From Ligustrum vulgare (taxonomy: Eukaryota; Streptophyta; Magnoliopsida; Lamiales; Oleaceae), in NCBI GenBank assembly GCA_963555705.1, contig OY743169.1, positions 10,850,014-10,914,013 on the forward strand: a stretch of 64,000 bases of DNA, written 5' to 3'. Positions 1-10,524 of this stretch are shown here, in pieces (positions within the stretch are counted from its first letter, which is position 1; each line of letters opens with the position of its first letter). A program made the position numbers and the translations under genes. The notes beneath the pieces were generated by a model. The model saw only the letters and a list, made by a program, of their open reading frames with translations, did not search any database and was not told the origin of the DNA.

Positions 1-676
1 GCGATGCACAGATTTATTTTATAATAGAAATATTCTTATAAGAGAAACACATAGGTAAATTTTATCTACATTATATGCAAATGCTTAATAAATATAACAA
101 ATATTAAGGATGTATTGTTTAAATAAAATAGTACTACATGATCGTCTAATTTAAATTTTGAAATACTTCTTTGCAGTTGAATTGAATGATACTCAATCTC
201 GATCCAAGTTCGTATCTTCAACCCTGAACGATTTGTAACTTTATAAATTGCAACATAAAGTTGATCATTCATTAATATAAGATAATGTTCATAGCATTTC
301 AGAGCACCTAACACTTATGCTTAACAACCCACCAAATGACAACAAAGTAAAACTTTTAAAAGAAAATGCAAAGTAATCACAACAAACACAACAGGTGCCC
401 TTTCTAACCTGACTACATTTAGACCAATCCTATGAAGTATCTGCTATCCTTGCATATACACATGCATTAATAAAACCAATTACAACAAATAATATAGGAT
501 AGAGCACTAACAGAAAACGCAAAGTAATCAAGGGATGGTTGCAGCAAATTTTTGTTTTTCCAAGGGCATTGAATGGTGAGTAGAACACCGGAAATGAGTA
601 CATAAGCTAATGATGAATGCAAAAACACTTTCGTTGGGATTGAATAGGTAGATACTCAAGGTTTATAGCATCAAGA
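1..676. other. AT-rich flank without a supported gene
   Basis: AT-rich sequence downstream (minus sense) of the last exon of the coiled-coil gene at 677-1318. An 82-codon minus-strand open frame at 66-314 has no recognisable motif. The stretch may include the 3' UTR of that gene; nothing else is seen. Confidence 0.4.
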
Positions 677-1318
677 TTACAAACCTTGACCACCACCTGA
701 AGAATTAAGAACGACTGAGACTTCATGTCGAACTGACCACTGCAACTTCAACTGCATGTGGTTCATACCTTGCTGAAGTTTTGTGATGTCTGCCCTCAGA
801 TCATTAATCATCTCCCACTCCTGCCCATAATTAGGAAGCAAAGTAAGGATTCAGTTCAAACATGAAATTGCAGTAATCATAGCATTTCTCCTTTTTCACA
901 CAATAAAGAGGATTGATTTACTTGTGACAATCCTTATTCTCGAAGCTTTGGCTATTCATATCAAGAAAAGCATCATCAATATTTTCCATTAGTTTACTGT
1001 CATTTGATACCATTGAATTCATCACTTCTGCATTGGACTTCATCTTCTGTTTCAGCAGAACCTGATTCATCCTTATAGTTCCCAGCAATTCTAATACAGC
1101 AGTTCAACAAATTCATTTATTAGTTGCAAGAATTAATCTGCTAGTCATACAATAGTAGAAGAAAATAACAACATACTGATATTCTCATGGACTTGCAAAT
1201 ACTTTGAAATGGGTGAAGGGATGGAAGATAAGCTTTCTCACTCAATTTGCTACTGCATTCAGGGATCAAATTCACCATAATATTCAAGTCAAGCCTGGAA
1301 ATAATGGAACCTCGATAC
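677..1318 (-). CDS. 3' exons of an unrecognised coiled-coil protein gene
   Basis: Three candidate exons on the minus strand: 1318-1203, 1090-922 and 820-677 (stop TAA at 677-679). The junction 1203/1090 is in phase: a donor GTATTT follows a phase-1 base and the acceptor TTAG supplies the other two. The second exon encodes a Met/Lys/Asn-rich helical stretch containing [18 protein letters not shown]. The last exon encodes the heptad-like run [19 protein letters not shown] and ends SSGGGQGL. The junction 922/820 is not in phase with the visible GTAAAT donor, so either a small exon is missed, splicing alternates, or the gene carries a frameshift. Family not recognised. A possible 5' exon lies at 15790-15950, beyond the retrotransposon at 2308-14051, which would then sit in an intron of this gene in the opposite orientation. 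Confidence 0.42.
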
Positions 1319-2302
1319 CTGCACACAGAGCATGGTGCAAAATAATTAATAAATTCTTTTTTAGAGTTAAAGCATTGATTTCAGTGATCTCCTTTAAAAG
1401 AGTAAATCTTTTACTGCTGCAAAAATATGCCCACTTATTCTTCTATATTTCGTTCTACACTCAATTGTGAAAGATGGAAAAACAAACAATTAGATTAGAT
1501 TATAAACGGATAAAAGAAAACGGTCCAGCTCATAACAAAGGCAAAAGATTGTTAAATAAATAGAAGATGACTCCATCATTTCGTCGCGTATCTTTATAGC
1601 GCCAATTCTACAAAAGCCACCAATAAGAATAGTATAAACAATATTGTCAGGTATCAAAATTCATCCTTACTGCAGAAGTAAAAGACTAACTAATAGCCAA
1701 TTGCTTAAGGTTTACGTACAGGATGATGATGAACTTTTTCAGGTATTGCAAGTCACCACATCCATGAGGCAACCATTCTCTGCAATAAAAATAAACCATA
1801 GATCCCAATTTTCACTTCTTGACAAAACAATGCCTAGTAAAATGTGAGGCTTATTAGAAAAATAAATATAGAACTTGTCATTGTTGATGATCAATATTGT
1901 CTATAGCAACAATTAATTAATTTATCAAAAAAGAAAAGAAAAGCTTAAATCAAACCGCAGAATGCTACGCGACATGAAATTCAGGTAACAAAATTTCACC
2001 TATCTTCTTGATTCTTTCATAAAAAGAAGATGAAGTAGATAATGCTCTCTATGAAATAATTAACATTCCTAACACTTTTCCTTGGCTCCTGGAATGAATA
2101 TCTTGTCATTCCATAGAAGATTCATGGAAAATCTTCAATCCTCTGACCAAAAGACCATTTCATTCTCGGAACAATATCAACACTATGCAAAAATAATAAA
2201 TAAATAAAAGAAAAATAATTATTCAAATATAATTATAAAAAGACGTGTCAGAAGAATGATATTGCAACTGTAATATTCACTCTTTTCATCCATCTTTATT
2301 TT
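1319..2302. other. Probable intron sequence of the minus-strand gene
   Basis: AT-rich sequence between the exon ending at 1318 and the retrotransposon target site. A strong minus-strand acceptor (TTTTTATTGCAG) occurs near 1785, but the short open stretch after it could not be joined in phase to the next exon. Plus-strand open frames of 60-90 codons here look random. Confidence 0.3.
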
Positions 2303-2307
2303 GTAGT

Positions 2308-2977
2308 TGTTGCATCCGGACCCAAAGAAAGGTACAGTGATCTACCAGCGAAGGCCCAATAGTGGCCCAACGGACCTTAACCCACAGCAAAGGCCTAAAA
2401 TATCACTTTGGGATGAATGCCGAGGTGGAACGCCAAGCAAACCTCTTTAGCCGACCTGGTTAACGCCTAACCGATGTGCTTTATGCTCAGCCGGTGGGCT
2501 TTATGGCGGTGACCAGAAGAGAGATGGAGTCAGTGATGGGACACCGCCTTTACCAAGACGTGACAGGCGCCCATCCCCTACGAAATGTAGCAATGATTAC
2601 GGTTGAAAAGCAAGGTTGTCACATCCATGAACTAGGGTGATGACAAGTGTAAAGTACGCCACGTGTCGTGATCCGAGACAAGAAGTTCCTCTATAAATGA
2701 AGCACAATTATCTCCAAGTTAAGGGTTAGCATTTTTACTCTCTTAACTGAATATTTACTCTCACTCCCTTTTCTCTCTTTTACGCACTTATATTTCCCGC
2801 ACTCAAATTATATTTGCTTGACATGGGCACTGACTTAGGCATCGGAGTGCAAACGGGAGCCACCTCGGCCCCCTTTGCAAACTGATTATTTGTCACAGTG
2901 CGCAGGAGATCCACGTGTTCAAAAGGGAGGAGCTGAGACGTGTTGGTCCAAGGTCCAGCCGGATTTTGTGGTCAACA
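2308..2977 (+). repeat. 5' LTR of the Tat element
   Basis: 670 bp, matching 13381-14051. It contains a TATAAAT box at 2692-2698 and, about 30 bp upstream, a CACGTG G-box (2660-2665) in an ABRE-like context; a second CCACGTG lies at 2911-2917. Both LTRs keep the TATA box. A G-box next to the core promoter suggests ABA- or light-responsive transcription, which is inference. Confidence 0.95.
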
Positions 2978-2980
2978 TTT

Positions 2981-2998
2981 TGGCGCCGTCTGTGGGAA
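2981..2998 (+). other. Primer-binding site (tRNA-Asp type)
   Basis: TGGCGCCGTCTGTGGGAA begins 4 nt after the 5' LTR. Its first nine bases complement the 3' end of plant tRNA-Asp, the usual primer of Tat and Athila elements; the remainder is only partly complementary. Confidence 0.75.
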
Positions 2999-3097
2999 AC
3001 CATAATGCTAACCACGAAAATACATAGTAAAAAGCCATACATAGAAAGGTAGTCCTGAAAAAGGACGAAGAACCATTTACGAAGGAGCGGATAACTG

Positions 3098-3470
3098 CAA
3101 AGAGCTTTGAAAGATAAGCTGGTTGGCCTTGAAAAAGGTAAGAGCTTTGAAAGATAAGCTGGTTGACCTTGAAAAAGGTAAGAGCTTTGAAAGATAAGCT
3201 GGTTGTCCTTGAAAAACGTAAGAGCTTTGAAAGATAAACTGGTTGGCCTTGAAAAAGGTAAGAGCTTTGAAAGATAAACTGGTTGGCCTTGAAAAAGGTA
3301 AGAGCTTTGAAAGATAAGCTGGTCGGCCTTGAAAAAGGTAAGAGCTTTGAAAGACAAGTCCGTTAACCTTTAAAAAAAAAAAAAACTTTGAAACATAAGT
3401 TTATTCACCTTGAAAAGACGTATAACTTTGAGATATAAGTTTAGTAACCTTGAAAAAGGCGGGGATTTTT
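3098..3470 (+). repeat. Tandem 40-bp repeat in the retrotransposon leader
   Basis: A 40-bp unit containing AGAGCTTTGAAAGATAAGCT followed by GGTTGGCCTTGAAAAAGGTA is repeated about six times between 3098 and 3345 with few differences, then continues as decayed copies to about 3470. It lies between the primer-binding site and the gag start, so it is part of the RNA leader. A 154-codon minus-strand open frame here only reflects the repetition. Confidence 0.9.
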
Positions 3471-3529
3471 GAAACGAAAGTCCACTCATCTTTGAAAGAC
3501 AAGATAAGATTAAGGAATTTCCCTAAAAC

Positions 3530-6021
3530 ATGAATGAAAGTGATGGTGATGTTAACCCCCGTAGGGGAAGAAGTGGCCAACACAGAGAGGGCGAGGTTCC
3601 TTAAGGACTTCATGAAAACGCCAATGAGGAAGTGGCACAACTTAACCCACCTCGCCGGCACCGTAATCGCCGCATGATGCGATATATGACACGCATGGCG
3701 GCCCAAATGTTAGAAATGCAGAAGCAGCAGATAGAACAGACTGCTGCAATGAATGCCTTTATGACCAGAGGGTATGTTATGAATGAACCCTGATGCCTCA
3801 GCAATACCCACTGCCACATTATTCACCATCCGAGGCGGCCACTGCCTCGTATTATTACCAAGATCCACAGGCATATGCCGAGGTGGAATCCGAGCCCATC
3901 TACGAGGAAGACCCGGAGCATGAAGCACATGAAGAACAAAACCCACTCCCACCTAGACACAGGGAGGCTTCTCCCGCAAGATCCGGAAGTGTCTTCAGCA
4001 GAATAGGAGGGTTATTCAGGGGCCAACGACGGGGGAAAACGGACCCAGGTCGGCACAATGCCGCAGAGCCTAGAAATAGGTGGGAGCGACGCGCTGAAGA
4101 AGCCTTGTCGCATGGTCAAATGTATAGGGACCAACATGGTACGGGAGCAGAAAGGTTGGCATTAGCACATGAGCCTAGGAATAGGCAGGAAAGAAGAGCC
4201 GAAGCAGTTCGGACAAGATCTCGCAACGAGTTACCAACCCACGGAAGGCTAAACCACGGCCATGTTTTGCCACCACAAAGGCAAGAGTATGCTCCGCCGC
4301 TCCACGACCAATACCATGGTCCAATGTATTCCGGCCACGATGAAAACAGTGAACTGCCCTCTTACGAGTTGGATGACGAAGAGGAAGTAAGTCCCTTCAC
4401 AGAGGGCCTCCGTAGGTGCCCCGTACCTCATGACTTTGAGATGCCAGAAATAGAAAAATACTCTGGCCGAGGTGATCCTGATGATCACCTGTTAAATTAC
4501 CGCTCCAGCATGGAAATAGCCGGAGCCACTCCGACATTGAAATGTAAAGCCTTTGCTTTAACCCTTGAGGGAAGTGCCATACGATGGTATAAAAAACTCC
4601 CTCCTGGCAACATTCACAGTTGGAGAGATATGAAGACTGATTTTAAAAATGGCTTTGTTTCCTCCAAGCCTGGCTAACTCCCGCTCCAACGCCTTCAGGA
4701 TCTGAGGCAAGGAAGGGACGAGTCTCTGAAAAGTTACCTAACTAGGTTTACTGAAGAGATGCATATCTGCGAAAATATCACAAAAGCGGAGATGTTTTCC
4801 GCTTTAAAAGGAGGGCTAGATATGACCAGCATGTTCTGGAGGGATGTCCGGAGCAGGAAACCAAGGGATTACAATACCCTGGTAGACCTGATGAAGGAAG
4901 AGATTGTATCGGAGGAAATGGCTAGGGCTAGAGATAATCATCCCCAAGGGAGATATAACCTTGGATATTCCAATGAAGTGGACCTCAAGAAATGAGGAAA
5001 CAAGGATAGGGTCGGCGGTAACCGAGGTGGCGCGCCTCGCCCATTTCCAGGGACAGGATCTAGCTTTGCTGTAGAAATCACGGAAGCTATCCCTCACTTG
5101 CACTCTAACACCCCTTCTCAAAATCCTCTCACGGCTCAAGGGAGAGTGGAAAGTGGCCGAAGTGGAAAGCAGCCCATGATTGGGGCTTACTGCGCCTATC
5201 ACAGATATTACGGTCACGCAACGGAGGATTGCAGGGAAATCCACATGTTAGCTGACCAAAAGGCGCAGGGGAGAAGGGGAGGTGACTATCCCCCCGACAC
5301 AGGGAGAACTCAAAAAACTGGTAGTCAAAAGTTCAACCGAGCTGATAGGAGAGCTCCGTGGAAGAACTCAACTAAGGAAAGAATTGACAATCGTCAAAGA
5401 GACAGGAATAAGGGCCAGGATACCGCCTCGGCACATGCTAAAGATACACGGGAACCACCTGTGCCTGTGGCCGACCTCCCCATTCGTGAAATCGACACAA
5501 TACTGGGAGGCTCCCACCCAGGTGGGAGCACAAACAACTCCAAAAAGAGGTACATCGGAGAGGCCAAACAACTCGTCAACATGAATTACCATATTCATTC
5601 ACATCCTTTAGGGATGCCTTGGACAGAGCCAATCACATTCACCCAAGACGATGCCATTGGAGTACATTTCCCCCACAACGACGCATTGGTTATCAGGGTA
5701 GTGGTGGCTCGGAATAGGTTATCACGGATGATGGTTGATGATGGTGCCTCGGTAAATGTGATTTACGGGATAACGTTCGATAAAATGGGGATCAACACTC
5801 CCCTTATTCCGGTCCCGGATCCAATATATGGATTCACGGGAGATAGCATAACCCCCAGAGGGTCCATAACCCTAATAACTGAGGTGGGGCAAGCACCAAC
5901 TATTTCCAGAATCCCCATGAAATTTTTGGTTGTGGACAAAATATCCTCCTATCATGGCTCAACTGGGAGACCAGGCCTCATCGACTTGGGGCTGCAACGC
6001 ATACGAAATACATTTGCATGA
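3530..6021 (+). pseudogene. Degenerate gag-protease of the Tat element
   Basis: Gag appears to start at ATG 3530. A TAA at 3602-3604 interrupts the first frame; the reading resumes with a basic, Met-rich segment (about 3650-3790), then shifts frame near 3790 into an open frame from 3793. Further stops lie at 4675-4677 (TAA) and 4993-4995 (TGA) in that frame. The retrotransposon gag domain is at about 4430-4960 (motifs DPDDHLLNYRSSME and GSAIRWYKKLPPG). A CxxHxxxGHxxxxC zinc knuckle is near 5190-5235. The aspartic protease has the Tat-type active site VDDGAS near 5736 and a C-terminal loop near 5950 reading STGRPGL, where the family usually has ILGRP. The frame ends at 6021. With four stops and at least one frame change it cannot yield intact Gag. 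Confidence 0.88.
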
Positions 6022-9000
6022 AATTCCCCATGGAGCATGGCGTTGCAATTGTAAGGGGAAGCCAAACTGAGTCGCGGGCCTGTTACACTAACACAATCCG
6101 AAAGTTTCAAGATCGAAGCTTGAACATGATTAGCGATGTAGCCATGGCCGAGGCTGCTCCAGACCCTGAAAGATTGGGTGGAGAGCTCTTTGAAAATAAG
6201 GACATCACGATGACACTAGAAGAAGACTTGGAAGATCTGGACCCAAGAATTGCAGGAGACAATTGCTCCACCTCAGCAGAAAGGCTAGAATGCTTCGGCG
6301 TAGACCCACATGACCCAATCAAGGAATTGCAGATTGGGTTGGATTCACCAATTGAATACAAAGATCAATTGAAGAATTTCTTACTTAAAAATCTCGATGT
6401 ATTCGCGTGGAAGCATGGCGACATGATTGGGATTGATCCTAAAGAGGCCTGCCACACACTCCAGATTGACCCTCGAAGCCCCGGGCATAGGCAGAAGAGA
6501 AGACCCATGAGTTCAGACAAATATGAGGCCTTGAAAGACGAGGTCACGAAGCTGTTGAAAAATGGCTTCATCAGAGAATCCCGCTATCCGAAGTGGGTAA
6601 CCCTGTGTTGGTACCAAAACACAATGGGAAATTGAGGGTATGTATTGATTTTTCAAACTTGAACCAGGCATGTCCAAAAGACAGTTTCCTACTGCCCCGA
6701 ATCGATCAGTTGGTTGACTCAACAGCAGGGCATGAACAGCTGAGCTTCATGGATGCCTACTCCGGGTACAATCAAATCCCCATGTGTGAATCGGACGAGG
6801 AGCATACTTCGTTTATAACAGATAGATGACTCTATTGCTACAAAGCAATGCCATTCGGCTTGAAAAATGCGGGAGCTACCTATCAAAGGCTGGTGAATCG
6901 CATGTTTTCAGAACAATTGGGAAACACCATGGAGGTGTATGTCGATGATATGTTGGTCAAAAGCATGGTCGCCGCGGATCATATCCGCCATTTATCAGAG
7001 ACCTTCGAGGTGTTGAGGAAATATCGAATGAAGCTCAATCCAGCGAAGTGTGCATTTGGGGTAGCATATGGGAAGTTTCTTGGATTCATGGTGAATAAGA
7101 GAGGAATCGAAGCTAATCCCGACAAAATCAACGCTTTGTTCAACATGCAATCGCCTCGAAGTCCAAAAGAAGTGCAAAGCTTAACGGGGAGAATTGCGGC
7201 CTTGAATCGATTCGTCTCCAAATCTACTGACAAATGCTCGCCATTTTTTAAGGTCCTCAAAGGGGGAAAGCAATTCCAGTGGACACCGGAATGTGAATAG
7301 GCTTTCGCCGACCTTAAAGCATCTTTGGGACGGCCCCCATTACTATCAAAGCCAAAGGCCGGCGAGCCTCTCTACTTGTATTTGGCTGTATCCAAAGAGG
7401 CTATCAGCTCACTGTTGATCAGAGAAGAGGATGAGAATCAGTTCCCAGTGTATTATGTGAGCAAAGCCATGGTAGATGCTGAGACACGATACCCAGACAT
7501 GGAGAAACTCGCCCTCTCGTTACTCACAGCCTCTCGCAAACTTCGTCCCTACTTTCAAGCACACTCAATACGCGTGCTCACCAACTTTCCCATGAGACAA
7601 GTATTGCAAAAACCAGAAGCATCTGGAAGGCTATTGAAATGGGCAATAGAAATCAGCCAGTTCGACCTACATTATACGCCTCGGATCGCTGTAAAGGGCC
7701 AAGCGCTGGCGGACTTTGTAGTTGAATTCACACATCCCCCTGAGGTTGAAATGGTAGATAACACAGATGACAGCCAAGATGACAGCCAAGAGTGGAAATT
7801 GTTCGTTGATGGGTCCTCGGCTGATGGGCGATCCGGCGCAGGCATATTGTTAGTAAGCCCAGAGGGGTTTAAATTACACAGCGCAATCCGCTTCGAATTC
7901 AAAGCCTCAAACAATGTTGCCGAATACGAGGCGTTATTAGCCGGGTTAAGACTTGCGAAAGCCTTGAAGGTCAAATCCGTAGTGGCCAATAGCGATTCGC
8001 AGCTTGTTGTGAGCCAATTCAACGGGCAATTTTCTGCCAAAGAACCTTCTATGGTCGCTTACTTGAAGAAAGTAAGAGATTTGGCTGTGCACTTCAGAAA
8101 AATGGAGTTGCAACACATCCCCAGAACAGAAAATTCCAACGCTGATGCGTTGTCCAAATTAGCAAGCAGCAGCGATCCAGAGTTAAACAATCTAATTCCA
8201 GTTGAGCGCATGTTGACTTCGTCTATTGAGCCAGGACCGGAGATTTTGGCGATTGAAGAAGAGGGGTCCTGGATGAACCCCCTGGTCGCATATTTGAAGC
8301 ACCAGAAAGTACCAAACGAGCCAGAGGCAGCTCGGAAATTACAAAAATATGCTGCAAATTTCCTGCTCTTGGATGATATACTTTATAAACGAAGCTACAC
8401 CTCTCCGTTACTAAGATGTGTGGGGCCTGAGGAAGGTCGATATGTAATGAAAGAAATCCACGAGGGCATATGTGGCAACCATGCCGGGGCGTTGTCGCTA
8501 GCCCGGAAAGCCCTCAAACAGGGATATTTTTGGCCTACTATGCGAAAGGATTCTCATGACTTCGTTCGCAAGTGCGATAAATGCCAAAGACACGCAACCA
8601 TACCACATCAGCCACATCACAAGCTAATTGTGGTAACCAGCCCCTGGCCTTTTGCAAAATGGGGGGTTGACATTATTGGTCCTATGCCTGGAGGATCTGG
8701 TAACAATTGCTTTGCGATAGTAGCAATTGACTATTTCACCAAGTGGGTCGAAGCGGAACCTTTGATGAAGATCACCGAGGCCAACGCCACCAAGTTCATT
8801 TGGAAAAATATCATATGCCGGTTCGGGATACCACATTCGCTGGTTAGTGACAATGCGAAACAGTTCAAAAACAGAAGCGTCGATGAGTTGTGTGACGATC
8901 TGGGAATTAAGAAGCTGTTCTCATCTCCACATCACCCAAAGGCCAACGGACAGGTCGAAGCGGTGAACAAGACCATAAAAAATACCCTGAAAAGGAAGTT

Positions 9001-9505
9001 GGAATTCAGAAAGGGCGCATGGGTAGATGAACTCCCACAGGTGTTATGGGCGCTTCGAACCACCTCGCACACCGCTACTGGTGAAACACCTTTCTCGCTG
9101 GCTTACGGAGCCGAGGAGGTATGCCCCGTTGAAATCGGAATCCCTTCACTTCGTCAAATTCATTATGACGAAGTTAGGAACGAGGAAGCTCAAAGGGCCG
9201 GTTTAGATTTCCTCATGGAAAAGCGGAATGATTCTCAAGTGGTAATGGCCAAATACCAGAAAAAGATGGCTCGATACTACAACAAAAGAGTAAAGAGCCG
9301 ACGCTTTAATATTGGGGACTTGGTCCTCAAAAATGTTCTTCCTTCAACACAAGAGCCAGGAGTAGGGACTCTAGGTCTTAACTGGGAAGGCCCTTACAAG
9401 GTCGTTGCCGAGGTGATACCCGGAACATACATAATTGAGAACTTGTCTGGAGTACCTTTATGTAATCCTTGGAACGCGAACCACCTTCGCCGTTATTTTC
9501 AATAA
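6018..9505 (+). pseudogene. Degenerate pol: RT, RNase H, archaeal-type RNase H, integrase
   Basis: Continues gag-pro after a frame change at about 6018. The RT starts near 6500, shifts frame again near 6597, is cut by TGA at 6827-6829 and has its YVDDM catalytic motif at 6938. TAG at 7298-7300 (probably from CAG) separates RT from RNase H. From 7325 to 9505 one 726-codon frame is intact. It carries the first RNase H, a second archaeal-type RNase H (FVDGSS near 7805, then EYEALLAG, NSDSQLVV and NADALSKLAS), the integrase HHCC zinc finger (about 8460-8585) and the DDE core (VDII near 8668, SDNAKQF near 8847, GQVEAVNK near 8950). The C terminus lacks a chromodomain. The double RNase H places it in the Tat lineage. 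Confidence 0.92.
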
Positions 9506-10524
9506 AACTAGATTCCTCCTCTATGATTGCAACATTATCATATTATTTCAAAAAATTGTGGGCGAGCTGCGCTAAAAATTACGCCAATCTCTATATTAGA
9601 CAGACATAATGGATAAACGCACGTTCCGAAATTATTTTGGTCATAATGCCTTATGTCCACGCTATGCATAAAAAAATGTTAGGAACAAGGGACCCTCATC
9701 AGGTTAAACTACGATCACCGTGTAAGGATTGGGAGTTTTAGTACGACCAAAGGGAGTTCATACAAAAATTGTGTATACAAATCTTAAAAAGTATAACTTG
9801 GACGCGTGCAAATGTTTGTCACAATCAAATCTCACTGGTAAACACAAATGCTTCGAACCACTCAGATCTAAGGTACTGTACTCATTAACCGTCATTCGCC
9901 GCGCAATACGTTTGGAATCATTCAAATTTAACCAAATATTGTCGTCCAAACCAAAATCCTTGGTGCGTTAAATTACCCCATACATACGGAGCGCTCTCTT
10001 GTGCGAAGTGATACTTTTACACATATATTCGGACAAAGCGTTTGCAAGACATATGTATACTGAATGCTGTGTGAATACGCATAAAAGACAAACGTAAAAA
10101 ATTCTTATGTTGTTTTGGTTGCCAAAAACCACACGCCTCCGCCAGGCATGAACTTTGTGTTAAAAACGAGAGACTCCGGCGTATTTACACTGCGACATTA
10201 ACAGAAATTATCGCTCAAAAGTTGGTCAAAATCAGATCTAACCAGCAAACGTGAACGCATTAAGCTGGTTAAATCTGAGGGACTAGACATTTACAATATG
10301 ATTTCCCACATATCATAATGCAATTACGGAGTATCCGCACTTGGAAATACTCATGCTTAAACAGTTAGAAGCAAATATGAATAAATTATTCCATTCATGA
10401 AAATGAGGCATGTACAAATCAAATGAAGGTTACATTTACAATATCAGGTGTCGGGGCACTTACAAAAAAAAACGAGAAGAAGAAAACAAAAAAAAAAAAC
10501 TAAACTAACAAATGCAGAAGATGA
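9506..10524. other. Non-coding spacer with hairpin and internal PPT-like motif
   Basis: No coding potential is seen. An inverted repeat (10233-10246 with 10264-10277, 13 of 14 pairs) is followed directly by AGGGACTAG. The run ATCTGAGGGACTAG at 10273-10286 matches 13 of 14 bases of the functional polypurine tract just before the 3' LTR (13367-13380). The rest is AT-rich and ends in A-rich tracts at about 10460-10500. Confidence 0.6.

Noticed and set aside
66..314. 82-codon minus-strand frame
   Set aside because: No motif, no splice partner in phase; composition like the surrounding AT-rich DNA.
2893..3357. 154-codon minus-strand open frame
   Set aside because: It is the reverse reading of the 40-bp tandem repeat in the retrotransposon leader; the translated repetition has no coding meaning.
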